Source: Artemisia argyi
Taxonomy: Eukaryota > Streptophyta > Magnoliopsida > Asterales > Asteraceae
Reading direction: 5' to 3'
NCBI GenBank assembly: GCA_030686995.1
Contig: CM060702.1
Location: forward strand, 65,784,440-65,848,439
DNA length: 64,000 bases
Positions 11,735 to 22,106 of this stretch are shown here, one piece after another (position 1 is the stretch's first letter; each line of letters starts with the position of its first letter). A program made the position numbers and the translations under genes. The notes under the pieces are model-generated. The model made no database searches and had not been told where the DNA came from. It saw only the letters and a program-made list of their open reading frames with translations.

Positions 11735-12926
11735 CTAAAGTATTGCCGTGTCCTCACGCAATGTGATCAATTCACGCTTTTGGGATAAATAATTTCGATA
11801 ATCTTTCTACTAACTTTGAAAAGTAGCAAGGAGGTCTAAAAGAGATTACAAAATCATTTATTCCCACAAGCGCTCCGTTTTCCCAAATTTTCCTTTATTC
11901 TATTTTCATTCTTATTTTTGAACTTTTCATACTTTATACTTGTGACGGTTTGTTGAACTTTCATTATTTTGTAATAATTTTTAGGGTCAACGAGTAGAAA
12001 CACTTCTCATTAAGAAGTGACCATACGGATAAAAATTGTCATCCTTGATTTTTCACGAGCTCCCAAACTAAGTGCACAAACGAGATCACAACTTATCTAC
12101 AAATTAGATGCTAACACTACTCATAAAAGTTACTTGTGGAAACTTCTTACTCCCATGTCCTAAGTTTTTTGTATCTCAATATTTTATTTTTGTTGAGAAA
12201 TGAATTTCTTCATATTTTCTCGTTTCAATATTTTTAAGTTCGATAGTGACACCTAAGTTTAAACGATAAGTAGTTTTCCATTTTTCTCTTAAGAACCATT
12301 GCAATAGAAATTCGGTCCACATCAAGGAATTTTGGGTACATACAATATCATATATAAGTTGCGGAGTACTACACGTGCACCTCATGTGTTCAATTTAGAA
12401 TCAAACACATGCACCTCACGCGCCAACAAATTATTTACATTCAAGCTCTTATTTATCATAACTTTCAACTTTCACTTTTTCATTTTTCACTTTTCTCATA
12501 TTTTTCATACTTTTCACTTTTTTTCTTTCTTTTTTGACTTTTCTCATAACATCAATGGAAGCTTATCGGGTAGCTTCAAAACCACATAGATAATCAACTT
12601 TTGACTTTTGATTTTTTTTACTTTTTGCTCTTATTTTTGATGTTCCTTGATATGTACCTAACTTCTAAAGCAAAAATTCTCTTAAGAAAACTAAGAACTA
12701 AATATTATTCAAACCGAAATACCACTAATTAACCTAGAACATCTATTATATATGGTGACGTATCTAATGGGAGTAAAAAGCCACAAGTACCTCTCATGAG
12801 CTCTAAAGAGAACTACTACTCCACGTTTAGCATCTAACTTCTAAATAAACTCTATCATTTCTTGCTCTTCGCAATTTAAGATTCCAAATAATGAAACCCG
12901 CGAATACTTAGCCGATAATCAGCCAT

Positions 12927-13115
12927 GCATATATAAAGTCAGTTACGGAAACTTGCAAATTTTAGAAGAAGAATTCTCGTTTTCTAACTCCTGATGTAAA
13001 AGACTAGCGAAAGCTTTTATGTTGCGCATGTATAAAGTCAAGTACGGGAACTTGCAGATTCTTAAGAAAGAATACGCATTTTATAGCTCCTTGTGTACAA
13101 GACTAGCACAAACTT
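12927..13115. repeat. Two-copy ~95-bp tandem duplication inside the element
   Basis: Two diverged copies share ATAAAGTCA, ACTTGCA, and AAGACTAGC in the same order and spacing. They lie in the non-coding 3' part of the retrotransposon. Confidence 0.6.
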
Positions 13116-13404
13116 ATGTGATCATCATTGGTTAAGGGAACAAGCTAGGGCTCAACACGCCCGGTCAAGTCAAAATATTTATTCCTACTCTCGCCAGCAA
13201 GAAAGTCAACAAGGTGTCAAAACACTTATTCATACTTTATTATATTTTTACACAACTTTTTCAACCTTTTCTCATTTTTTTGTGCTTTTTCATGACTTTT
13301 TCATCAAAATTTTTTAAATTTTCAATTTTTTTTTCATTTTTGTGGAAAAACGGAGTTGCGAGAGTGCACGACAAAGTGCAAGACAAAAATCAGATCGAAA
13401 GATC

Positions 13405-13450
13405 ACCCCCAGCCTAAAATGAAACATTGTCCTCAATGTTTTAAAAGGTA
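13405..13450 (-). other. Conserved post-pol motif of Athila/Tat elements
   Basis: On the minus strand this reads ACATTGAGGACAATGTTTCA followed by TTTTAGGCTGGGGGTGA. As I recall, related sequences commonly lie just downstream of pol in Athila/Tat elements. Its presence here, without pol, suggests pol was deleted between this point and ORF2. Confidence 0.5.
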
Positions 13451-13780
13451 AGGGTTCTCCTACATAAATCTAAGGCCGTTTATTAATTATGCCAAAAGAT
13501 AAATGTTAGTCGATAAGATTAGGATATTGAATAAGCACCGAATGATGAAACTCGAGTGGAGTAAAGACAAAACCACAAGCACGAGAGTCTTCAAACTTCG
13601 GGCAAATCCTGGGCATTCACAAACAACAACGAAACACAAGATTTGGAAAAGGTCGCCCTCCTCATGTCACGTTAATAAGAAATAAGAAATTTAAGAAGAT
13701 GAAAGGATAAGCATGGGGTGCCTCCCACGAAGCGCTTGTTTTTGTTCACCGAGTCACATGAGCTTGACTCGATCCCCGAA

Positions 13781-14995
13781 TTAATTCGTCCTTGGGGAGA
13801 GCAGATGGAACGGATACCCGAAAATGGAGATGCCGGGATCAAAAACGGTATCCTCACTCCCGGTGGAGTGAAGGAGAAGAGAAATCACATCAAATGTGAA
13901 GAAGGGAAGTAAGATTCTGATAAGAATTAAAATCCATTCTTCATCGTTTAAGGCAAATTTATCATTAACGATCTTTTCAACAAATACCTCGGGAAGGAGG
14001 TTCGGTGTTAAATCATCAATAAGAAAATTTTCAGGATTGAGAACATCTCCCCCCGGGTCTGGATCTTCCTCAAAACAAAAAGGATCATTCTCCGGTAGAG
14101 AAATGATATGAGTAAGTTCATCGGAGAACTTCTCGTGAAGAGAATCAATCATAGGATGAGAGTCCTGGACCTCGGGTTCCATTTCGGACTCATCACTAGG
14201 AATATCGAAAATCGGGTTATTTGAAATTAGATTAAAATCCGATTCAAAGTCAAATAACGGATTTGTGAAAGTCATATTGAATGTTTCGGAAACCCTTGGA
14301 ACAAGGTCATCAATATCCTTAAGAGGATTGAATTCAACTTCCTTCGGAGGGAGTGAAAGTGACGGTTCTTCGTTTAATAATTTTTCAAGCAAAAGAATGT
14401 CTCCCTCCGGATCAAAATTAGAGTCGTCAACCATTTTCGGAATGGAATCATTGTTAGCAAGACAAGCCTCAATCTCGTATAAAAAGACATCACTCATCTC
14501 AACCAGGGTGATAGAAGGAATGGAAAAATCGGATATAAGAGGATCAGAGGATGGAGTGGGATTCGGAGATGAATCGAATTCGTCTTCTTTGATCTTTTCA
14601 ACGTATAAAGTGCGGATCTCCTCTGCTAACAATTCGGCAATATTCATATCTTCATCGACGTGTGTAATATTAACAATCAATTCCATATCACCGCTAGAAT
14701 TTTCCCCTGACTCACTTTTGATTGGAACGAGATTCTCAACACTTGACTTATTGAATTCGTCAGATTCCGTTGTCGGAATAGTGTTTAGATGCTCGTCCCC
14801 CATTATTAGAGAGTCATCGGGTTCAACGGAAGGAGAGATATATTCTTTTTGAGGGTTAAGAACGATTGTAATCGTAGAATCATCATCGTCGTACATACAA
14901 CACTCACAGAATTGGGCTTTTCTTTCTTCAGCAAGAAGTTCTTCCATTGATTTCACATGAGGCTCGGGAGTATATGTAATACGACTAGCCACCAT
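13781..14995 (-). CDS. Acidic retrotransposon protein of unknown function (404 aa)
   Basis: The frame opens with ATG at 14995. The product is rich in Asp, Glu and Ser, with no membrane segment apart from a hydrophobic run (ILILIRILLPFFTF) near residue 365 that is unlikely to be a true domain. Landmarks are an N-terminal KSMEELLAEERKAQF helix, a CECCMYDDDD cluster near residue 34 and EDTVFDPGI near the C-terminus. It follows the 181-aa Cys-rich ORF by about 27 bp. I recall similar acidic proteins in Asteraceae retrotransposons, often mis-annotated as host genes. Its role is unknown; it occupies the place of gag-pol. Confidence 0.6.
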   Translation of the reverse strand: MVASRITYTPEPHVKSMEELLAEERKAQFCECCMYDDDDSTITIVLNPQKEYISPSVEPDDSLIMGDEHLNTIPTTESDEFNKSSVENLVPIKSESGENSSGDMELIVNITHVDEDMNIAELLAEEIRTLYVEKIKEDEFDSSPNPTPSSDPLISDFSIPSITLVEMSDVFLYEIEACLANNDSIPKMVDDSNFDPEGDILLLEKLLNEEPSLSLPPKEVEFNPLKDIDDLVPRVSETFNMTFTNPLFDFESDFNLISNNPIFDIPSDESEMEPEVQDSHPMIDSLHEKFSDELTHIISLPENDPFCFEEDPDPGGDVLNPENFLIDDLTPNLLPEVFVEKIVNDKFALNDEEWILILIRILLPFFTFDVISLLLHSTGSEDTVFDPGISIFGYPFHLLSPRTN

Positions 14996-15021
14996 TTCTT
15001 TTAACTTCTCGATAATGGATT

Positions 15022-15567
15022 TTATTTAAAAAATATCATTAGTAACATCGGAAGTTTGTGGGGGTTGTTAAAACCATGAGAATCGTAATATGAATTCGGC
15101 TCATAATAAAAATTTTCAAACGATCCCCCATAATTTTCAAAATTCGATGAACTTTGGAACGAATTATCATTGTAATTTGGTACTTGCTCATAAAAGTTTT
15201 GAAAAGAAAGATTAAAATCATTTTGAGGATAATTATCAAAACTCGTATCACAAGCGTAAGACGTTTCAGCACTCGGGGCGTAACATATACAATTGATGTA
15301 TCCACATTCATTACAAAAACATTGCCCACACGAAACTCCTTCTTCGGAAGGGTTTTCATAATTATAACAATTAAACGAAGGTGGTGGTGGTGTTGGATAA
15401 TAATCGGGAACGTTTGATGGATTGTTGAACGATCTTTGATCATACGCAGGAGAATTACAATCCCAACAAACGCCATCACGAATATCACTACCACATTGGT
15501 CGTACGTACACCACACACACAACCCTCCGAAGAACGGTTCTCCACAATTAACACAAAATGGATCCAT
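15022..15567 (-). CDS. Cys-rich retrotransposon protein, possible zinc binder (181 aa)
   Basis: The ATG at 15567 lies about 315 bp inside the primer-binding site, the usual place for a first ORF. The N-terminal 100 residues hold repeated Cys pairs (CVNCG, CVWC, CWDC, CGQCFCNECG, CICY), suggesting several small zinc ribbons or knuckles. The C-terminal half is rich in Asn, Tyr, Phe and Ser. No CCHC gag knuckle with standard spacing is seen. It may replace gag in RNA binding, but this is inference. Similar Cys-rich proteins occur, from memory, in other Asteraceae elements. Confidence 0.6.
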   Translation of the reverse strand: MDPFCVNCGEPFFGGLCVWCTYDQCGSDIRDGVCWDCNSPAYDQRSFNNPSNVPDYYPTPPPPSFNCYNYENPSEEGVSCGQCFCNECGYINCICYAPSAETSYACDTSFDNYPQNDFNLSFQNFYEQVPNYNDNSFQSSSNFENYGGSFENFYYEPNSYYDSHGFNNPHKLPMLLMIFFK

Positions 15568-15882
15568 AAGAATTATCGGTTTAGAGGGTTAAAGAAGAAG
15601 AATCAAATGATAAGAGGATAAGAAGATTATTTTTTGTTTTTTGCGTATTATAAAAACAAATAAAAATAAAAGTGAAAATCAAATATGAAAAAGAAAAATA
15701 TTTTTGGATTTTATATTTTAAAGAAACTTTAAAATTAAAATCTTTTTGGTTTTTATATACTTTTAATCAATTTTTTTTTTTTTCAATTTTTGAGAATATT
15801 TACAAAAAACGATAACTTCTCGAGAGAAGGGTTTTCAAATCACCAACAAACGATACAAGTACGACGCTCTCGTTTCAAACCT

Positions 15883-15900
15883 TCCCCGGCAACGGCGCCA
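15883..15900 (-). other. Primer-binding site complementary to tRNA-Asp
   Basis: The plus strand TCCCCGGCAACGGCGCCA equals the 3' end of plant tRNA-Asp(GUC) including CCA, so the minus-strand element begins TGGCGCCGTTGCCGGGGA. It lies 4 bp inside the 5' LTR, which fixes element orientation. tRNA-Asp priming is typical of Athila-type elements. Confidence 0.93.
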
Positions 15901-15904
15901 TGTT

Positions 15905-17878
15905 TGATTTGTGTCTTTTATAGTATATTAGATTTTAACCGAAGAAACACTAGTGAAGTATGTTCCCCGGGTCGTTATGTCCCAACGAAGGTAAGACGGC
16001 GATTGAATCGGCTTGAGTCGCGTGATTGTGAAGTGAATGAGAAAATATAATTGAGAATTTTTAAAGTTTTTATTCTAAAGGAAATGAAATAGCAATTAAA
16101 AACAATAAAACAATAAGAGATTTAAAACAAGAAAGAAAAATAAGACGGGAAAAGATTTTAAAAACAATATGTTTGCTAAGCGACGTGAATAAGTTCATCA
16201 AGTGTGGGTTAAGGATTGACGACGAATTATTTTCCTTAAACAAGACTATTTTCTCAAAACGTTGGTTTATTTTGAAAATAATCCTTTAAAAAGAAAATAA
16301 TTACTAGATTTGTAATTTGATTATTCTCCGGCTTTTGCCCTTCAAATAATAAAATCACAAGTCTAAATAATCTCACTAATTATTAATCACAATCTTCTTT
16401 TATAACCACACTTAACTCACAAACTCGTGCCACCAAACAAACAAAAATAAACTACTCGAGACTCATATTAAATTTACTTAATAAAAGAAAAAAGACTCGA
16501 TAAAAGAAACAAACTAGATAAGCCAAAATAAAATTCGGCAGAGTTTCGCCTTAGCATAAAGCATAAGAGACCTCACTCGATAAACGATGAGGTATAGATT
16601 ATCTAACTCGATAATCTTGGCTAACTCGCCATAAGAATGCTACTCGATAAACAAAAGACCTTACTCGATAAATAATAATAATAATAAAAAAACTTTACTT
16701 GACACTATATAAAAAAAACTAAAAGATTTAACTCGATTTGCTATTTAGTCCCTAACTCGAAAATATCTAACTCGATAATTTTTGAAAGCAATTGAAACTC
16801 GATAACAAAAAATTTGCATATTAGTCCCTATAAAAAAAAACTCAAACTCGGTAATAATTATTAAACCCAAACTTGATAAAATAGAAAATTTCAAACTCGA
16901 TAAAACAAAAAATCCTAACTCGATAAAAAAAATACTAAAACTCCAAACTCGATGATGTCATCGACTATATTCTTAACTCGATAATTGCAATATGGTCCCT
17001 AAGTGAAATTCAAACTCGGTAATAATTTTTTTTAATTGAATTCAAACTCGATAATTTTAAATAATAAACTCGGTGAACATATTTTTATGTAACTCGATAC
17101 TTTTTTTTTATTTTATTTTTTTTGTAACTCGATAACCTAAAAAGAAAATCAAACTCGATAAAAAATTAGAAAAAAGGCTAACTCGATAAAATCGTAACAA
17201 AACATCATTTTGATCCAAAATAAAGCCTAAAAACTAATGTTTTTTTTTACCAAATTTAACACTAGACTAACTAGTTTAACCATAAACTTTAATTCCCACC
17301 AATAAAAACAATATTTTAACAACTAAAAATTAAAGATTTTTAGAAAGATAAAGCTTTAGAGAGAGAAAGTAAAATAAAACACATACTTCATTAAAATAAA
17401 ACTACACTACTCCTGCTACTATGAGGACCAACCCTCCACAACCAACCTCTCAAAGTTTGTGTTTAAGGGGTATTTATAGGCTAGGGGCTAGGGCTTCTCT
17501 TAACTTTTAGTTTGTTGCATAATTAGCCCCTAGACTTTTACAAAACATGAGAAAACTACTTAAAACATATTAAAACGCTACAAATGCAACTAAATACTAC
17601 ACATAACGATCTTGTAACTTGGAGGAGTTGAGTTGACTTTTCTTCCAAAGTTCTTCAAAGGACCAAAGTTGACAACTTGCTGAAACTTGGAGGGCCATTA
17701 TTGTAAAGGTCTTCATACTTCAACTAAGAGTCTTTTTTGTTATTCTCTGAATCTCTAAGTATTACTTTTGTTATTTTGGGCTTTTCTTGGATAAATTTCT
17801 TCCTCGGATTCGGCTTTTTACCTTTTTCCAATCTCGTGCTCGTTTTTCTTGGTTTTTGGCTTTTTTTTTTCTTTTTTT

Positions 17879-17912
<34 letters not shown>

Positions 17913-18040
17913 CTCTCCAAATATCCGTACCTGCACATACACAAATACAAAAACACACATTTTTGGCATTTATTGTCGGGTTTTTGGTCATTTGAGTCCG
18001 ATTTTGGTTAAATAAAAGGTGTGTAAATTAATACACACCA
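15905..18040 (-). repeat. 5' LTR of the Athila/Tat-type element
   Basis: 2136 bp and nearly identical by eye to the copy at 9569-11722. Differences include an AAT microsatellite at about 16671-16687 in place of the poly-A run at 10330-10361, and a different poly-T tract at about 17862-17912. Confidence 0.92.
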
Positions 18041-18045
18041 GTTAG

Positions 18046-18440
18046 ACAGACATAGTTTACTTTACATAAGTATGTGGTCGCAAGATGACTTTTACCGACT
18101 TCGCTATTCAGTAAACTGGTTTGATGGAAGTGCACCTTTAGATCGCTGGATGATGACGCCAAACACGAGGCTGGTTATTGCTTCAGTGATTAACAGACCT
18201 GTTGTATTTATATCCCAGCGGGGTTGGAACACATGTTTTCCGCTATTTACCGGTCCATACTTATCACAAGGAACTGACCCCCTTGTGATTGCCCGTGTGA
18301 GGGAGGACAACTGTGCTCACTACATTTGTCTGACGCTAGATAGAGATTCTCCACTTTCGCATAACCACCGAAAATGGAGGAGGTACAGAGAGCCAGATGC
18401 ATCCGAATGGGAAACTTTATATCACAATCGACAAATGTAG
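18046..18440 (+). pseudogene. C-terminal half of the interrupted OTU protease domain
   Basis: The frame resumes exactly after the second GTTAG, in the phase needed to continue the frame ending at 9568. Near its end the block carries NCAHYICL, which supplies the His expected in the OTU catalytic triad, so both halves of the active site are present but 8.5 kb apart. The frame closes at a TAG ending at 18440. OTU domains cleave ubiquitin chains; here the domain sits downstream of a MULE transposase. Confidence 0.75.
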
Positions 18441-18642
18441 TAAATAATTACACAGACAAAACATTGTAAATGGTTATTGATTTATGTTGTAAATATTTAT
18501 ACCGACAAAACATAGTGAATGATTACTGATTTATGTTGTAAATAACTATTTGTATTATATAGTAAATGATTAAATATTTATTTAAATGATTAATAACATT
18601 ATTGATTGATGTTGTAAATTATTATGCAAATTCTTTGGTCAG

Positions 18643-19149
18643 GTGGAACGAAGCAATCCTTTCTTGTGTCGCTGTGAGAGAGGATTTATTATAGAACGTA
18701 AATCCCGCACACAAGCTACTGGTGGGCAACTGTATTATGCATATACTTATTCAGTGGTAAATAATCATACGTTTGCTTAGTTATGTAAATATGTAAATAA
18801 TTTGTTTGTTAATAACAATATTTCTTATAATTTTCTTAACATATAACAGCCAGGTACAAATGACTATGGGTGTGGATACTTCATGTGGAAAGCTGAATTT
18901 CAAAAGAGGTACTTTAATCAAGCCTCTTCTTCAATGCAGTGCTCAAACTGCGTTGCTATAGCTAATAAGATTGACCAGCTTGAAGCAAGAAACAAGACGT
19001 TATTGTGTTAAAACAAGCTGTTGATGACAAGAATAAAGACGCTGGGGATGAAGTTAGAACTGGCAAGGAATCCTGAGGATCACGCTTGTCAGTCGGGTGC
19101 AAGGCTCCATGATCTTTTAAATGAAATGAATAATCTTCATATGTCGTAG
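18643..19149 (+). pseudogene. GRF-type zinc-finger protein fragment
   Basis: Two exon-like blocks (18643-18756, 18850-19149) joined by a GT-AG intron. They encode a GRF-like zinc finger: CRCERG, then YYAYTYS, then GCGYFMWKAE, followed by CSNC and a coiled-coil-like tail. An in-frame TAA at 19009-19011 interrupts the tail, which continues in frame to TAG at 19147. GRF fingers bind single-stranded nucleic acid in other proteins. It lies 200 bp after the OTU domain and may be part of the same transposon gene or a neighbour. Confidence 0.55.
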
Positions 19150-19731
19150 ATATTGTTGTTTTTAAATAATATGTTAATGTTGTTTAATTGAATAATAACA
19201 GTTTAATGTGATAATGTTTAACGTGCTATTGTTGCTATTGTTAATTAAATAAAAACTCATTAGATGTTAATTATATAAACATAGACAACAAAAAACATTA
19301 CGCAAAATACATTACACAACATAAATACATTAAACAAAATATATTTAAAAAAAAAACAACATAAGACAAAAAGGACAAAATGAAAAAAGTAGTTTCACCG
19401 ATTGGCCCCACTCCACGCGCGAAGGCCCTTGCCCTCCTCCAACATTCACGCGCTATGCATGGTTTTCAAACAAAGAATTGGTGGTCTGACCACCTATTGT
19501 TTTGCAATTAATTCGGGACCCACTATGGAGCGTTGCAATATGGAATCTTGAAAAAAAAGTATATGGAACGTTGCATATATACGTTTAATATAACCGTTAG
19601 GAGTAAAAAAAAAAAAAAATCATACCACCCCACTATTTCTTTTATATAAATACCCACAAACCTCATTTTTTAACACAATCTCAAATCAACACTCTCAACT
19701 TATTTACTTCATTCTTTTTTCTTTTTATAAA
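19150..19731. other. Spacer before the Harbinger-like ORF, with a TATA box
   Basis: No ORF. AT-rich, with a poly-A run near 19606. TATATAAATA at 19643-19652 lies about 85 bp before an ATG at 19732 and probably served the decayed gene that follows. Confidence 0.45.
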
Positions 19732-21150
19732 ATGTCACAAGAAAAAACTCCCTGAAACAACAATCGTACCCAACGAAGAAATAATCAAAGCAATCCCCCG
19801 ACACCCGAAGGAACCTTCAATCTAGGAAATACTCCCCCGTCAAACCCACAACTCAACTTACGACCACAAGTCATTATATTATAACCAACCCTACCCAAAC
19901 CTACCATACCGTAATCCATACCCACAACAACCATCGTTTAACCAATTCTCATCGCAACACCAACAAAACGCTTTTAAACAATTCTCGGGTTATCATAACT
20001 CGTACCCGTTTGATATGTCACAAAACCAATTTGGTGGTTCATCATCACAACCTCATACCTAACAACCAATGTCTCCTGTTTCTACATTCCGAAATGAGGA
20101 TTTGTACTCACCTCAATTTGATGAGGGCTATTATCAAAACACTCAACGTGATGAATCTCCCGTTTCTCCCACAGTCCCGTCACCACCACCATCGGCTCCA
20201 GCGAAGACAAGAAGGCGTCAAAAGAGGCCACAGCCGACTCAAACCGATGAGCCACTAAGGAACATTCCATGGACCATTGAAGAAGAAATTGCGTTGTGTA
20301 AAGGTTGGGTTGCAGTATCCGAAGATCCTGCCAAAGGTAACGCGAGGAAGTCGAATGGATTTTGGACTGACGTACAGGCGTACATAGCGAGCAAAACAAA
20401 TTCGGATCGACGAGGGTACGATATGGTTCTTGGGAAATGGAAGATGGTGCGGCCGAATGTGGCTCGTTTTTGTGGAGTGTACAATAACCTCATGCGTATG
20501 CAGCCTATGAGTGGAGCCGAAGATGCCGATTACTACAATAGGGCAACTCTAAACTATGAAGCTGAATACGGAGTAAAGTTCACACAGAGACATTGTTGGG
20601 AGCAGTTAAGGAAATGTGAGAAATGGAATGACACTGAAGTTAAACTTTTTTTTTTTCTTTTTTTTTCTTTTTTTATTATTTTTTATTTTTTTTATCAAAG
20701 GAAGCAAATGAAAGGTCCAAGAGATACAAGTCTAGTTCGTACTGCCCAGATAGTGGAGGAGAAAGTATAAACTTGAATGATGATGCCGGTGGAGATGACG
20801 AGGAAAATGAGGTGCAAGAAGTTCCACGACCACCGGGCAGAGACAAAGCGAAAGCTTTGAAGAAAAAAGGTGTGAGTAAGTCGGGATTGTCGGCTAATGA
20901 CGAGGCATTGGCTAAAATGATGATATTGGCAATGGCACAACAAACCGAACGTGACAATGAATTGAAGAGGAAAGAACGAGCTGAATGGATGGCGATAAAA
21001 AAGAAGGAAATGGAAGTGAATGAATATAAATCAAAGCAACAAGACTTAATGTTCTATATGCAGCCATATGAACATTTGACTGGGGAGGCACGCAAAGCCG
21101 TTGACGAGGTTAGAGCTGGGATGAAAGCGAAGTGGGGTTTCAACTTTTAG
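19732..21150 (+). pseudogene. Decayed PIF/Harbinger-type Myb/SANT-like ORF1 protein
   Basis: The central block (20069-20640) holds a trihelix/SANT-like domain: IPWTIEEEIALCKGWVAVSED, then NGFWTDVQAYI and a WKMVRPNVARFCGVYNN segment. A Lys/Glu-rich coiled coil follows at 20773-21150, ending KAKWGFNF. This arrangement is that of the Myb-like partner protein of plant PIF/Harbinger transposons and related NAM-associated proteins. The N-terminal stretch from the ATG at 19732 meets a stop after seven codons. An expanded poly-T tract (20646-20690) shifts frame between the two good blocks. No transposase ORF or convincing terminal repeats were found. Confidence 0.7.
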
Positions 21151-21553
21151 TTTAAATTTCGAAGTTTATGTAATGTTTTACTTTCGTATGTTTGCGTCTT
21201 TAATAATCGTAGTTTATGTATTGTTTTAATATTCCCGGTTTATGTACCATGTTTAATATTTGAAGTTTATGTAACGTTTTAATTTCGTACGTTGTGTTTT
21301 TAAATTTGAAGTTTACGTATTTATATTTTTACTTTCATGTTTTTAATTGTGTAAAGTATTAAAAAAAATGAGAGTTAAGGTGAAAAAACATATCCCTTGC
21401 CCACTAATTGGTGAAGAGTGGTGAAGGGGAGTGAGAGGAGAGCGAAAGCTGACGTGGCCCTAATGTGTATAGTGTAGAAGTTGTAACCTTGACTAGTAGC
21501 CTAAAATCTAGAGAGGGCTTGGATAAGATTTTAGGGGGTTGAGATATCCTATG
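21151..21553. other. 3' flank of the Harbinger-like pseudogene
   Basis: AT-rich, with imperfect reiterations of TTTATGTANNGTTTTAATNTT at about 21160-21330. No gene is seen. Confidence 0.4.
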
Positions 21554-21561
21554 CTTTGGTA

Positions 21562-21885
21562 TAAGGGTGAGCATGGTCCAAAAACCGGACCGGACCGGAC
21601 CGGACCGACCGGACCGAGGACCGAGAACCGGAAAAACCATAGACCGAGACCGGACCGAATGTGGTCGGTCCGGTCTCGGTCCGGTCCGGTCTTCGGTCGG
21701 TCCGGTCCAATTAGGCATATTTTGGCACGTTTTTTCGGTTTTTTGGTCGGTCCGGACCGGACCGACCGGACCGAGGACCGAATTAGCCAAAATGCCTAGA
21801 CCGAGGACCGGACCGAATGTGGTCGGTCCGGTCCGGTCGGTTTTGTCGGTCGGTCCGGTCCATCCGGTCCGTTTGCTCACCCTTA
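21562..21885. mobile_element. hAT-type MITE built of GGACCG repeats, copy 1
   Basis: 324 bp with terminal repeats TAAGGGTGAGCA and TGCTCACCCTTA, flanked by a perfect 8-bp duplication CTTTGGTA (21554-21561, 21886-21893). That size of duplication is diagnostic of hAT. The interior is almost entirely alternating CCGGACCG and CGGTCCGG blocks and their inverted repeats. Open frames on both strands here are artefacts of the repeat. Confidence 0.9.
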
Positions 21886-22106
21886 CTTTGGTATTTTGGA
21901 AAACGGCAGAAAAGTGGCGGACTTGTAATTTTGGCTTTCCTTTATTGTGTAAAAAAGATTTCGATGTTCATTACAATTTTCACTAGTACAAGGACACATC
22001 TTGTAATTTAACTCGATCTTCTCCAATCTTAAACCCTGAACCCTTGCCCATCTCTCCGCCCCATTTCAAACCCATGTCAAATCACTAATCATTTCATACT
22101 CAAATC

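Larger units (their letters stand above)
9569..18040 (-). mobile_element. Non-autonomous Athila/Tat-type LTR retrotransposon inserted in the OTU domain
   Basis: Complete element of 8472 bp on the minus strand. LTRs lie at 15905-18040 (5') and 9569-11722 (3'). The target duplication GTTAG is at 9564-9568 and 18041-18045. A tRNA-Asp primer site adjoins the 5' LTR and a purine tract adjoins the 3' LTR. The 4.2-kb interior holds two ORFs of its own type but no recognisable protease, RT, RNase H or integrase, so movement would need enzymes from an autonomous relative. Both LTRs are full length and look very similar, which suggests a fairly young insertion. Confidence 0.93.

Noticed and set aside
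15039..15554. 171-codon frame overlapping the Cys-rich ORF
   Set aside because: It is a shadow in another frame, rich in Ile and Arg with no domain; the Cys-pair frame is far more protein-like.
15883..15900. tRNA-Asp gene
   Set aside because: Only the 3' 18 bases match, adjacent to an LTR end, so it is a primer-binding site.
19380..21480. Harbinger terminal inverted repeats around the Myb-like pseudogene
   Set aside because: GGCCC-containing segments at both sides look alike at first, but no consistent inverted pair with a 3-bp target duplication could be aligned.
21567..21986. Gly/Arg/Pro/Asp-rich open frames
   Set aside because: They lie on both strands of a GGACCG-repeat MITE and are composition artefacts; the same occurs at 55170-55529.
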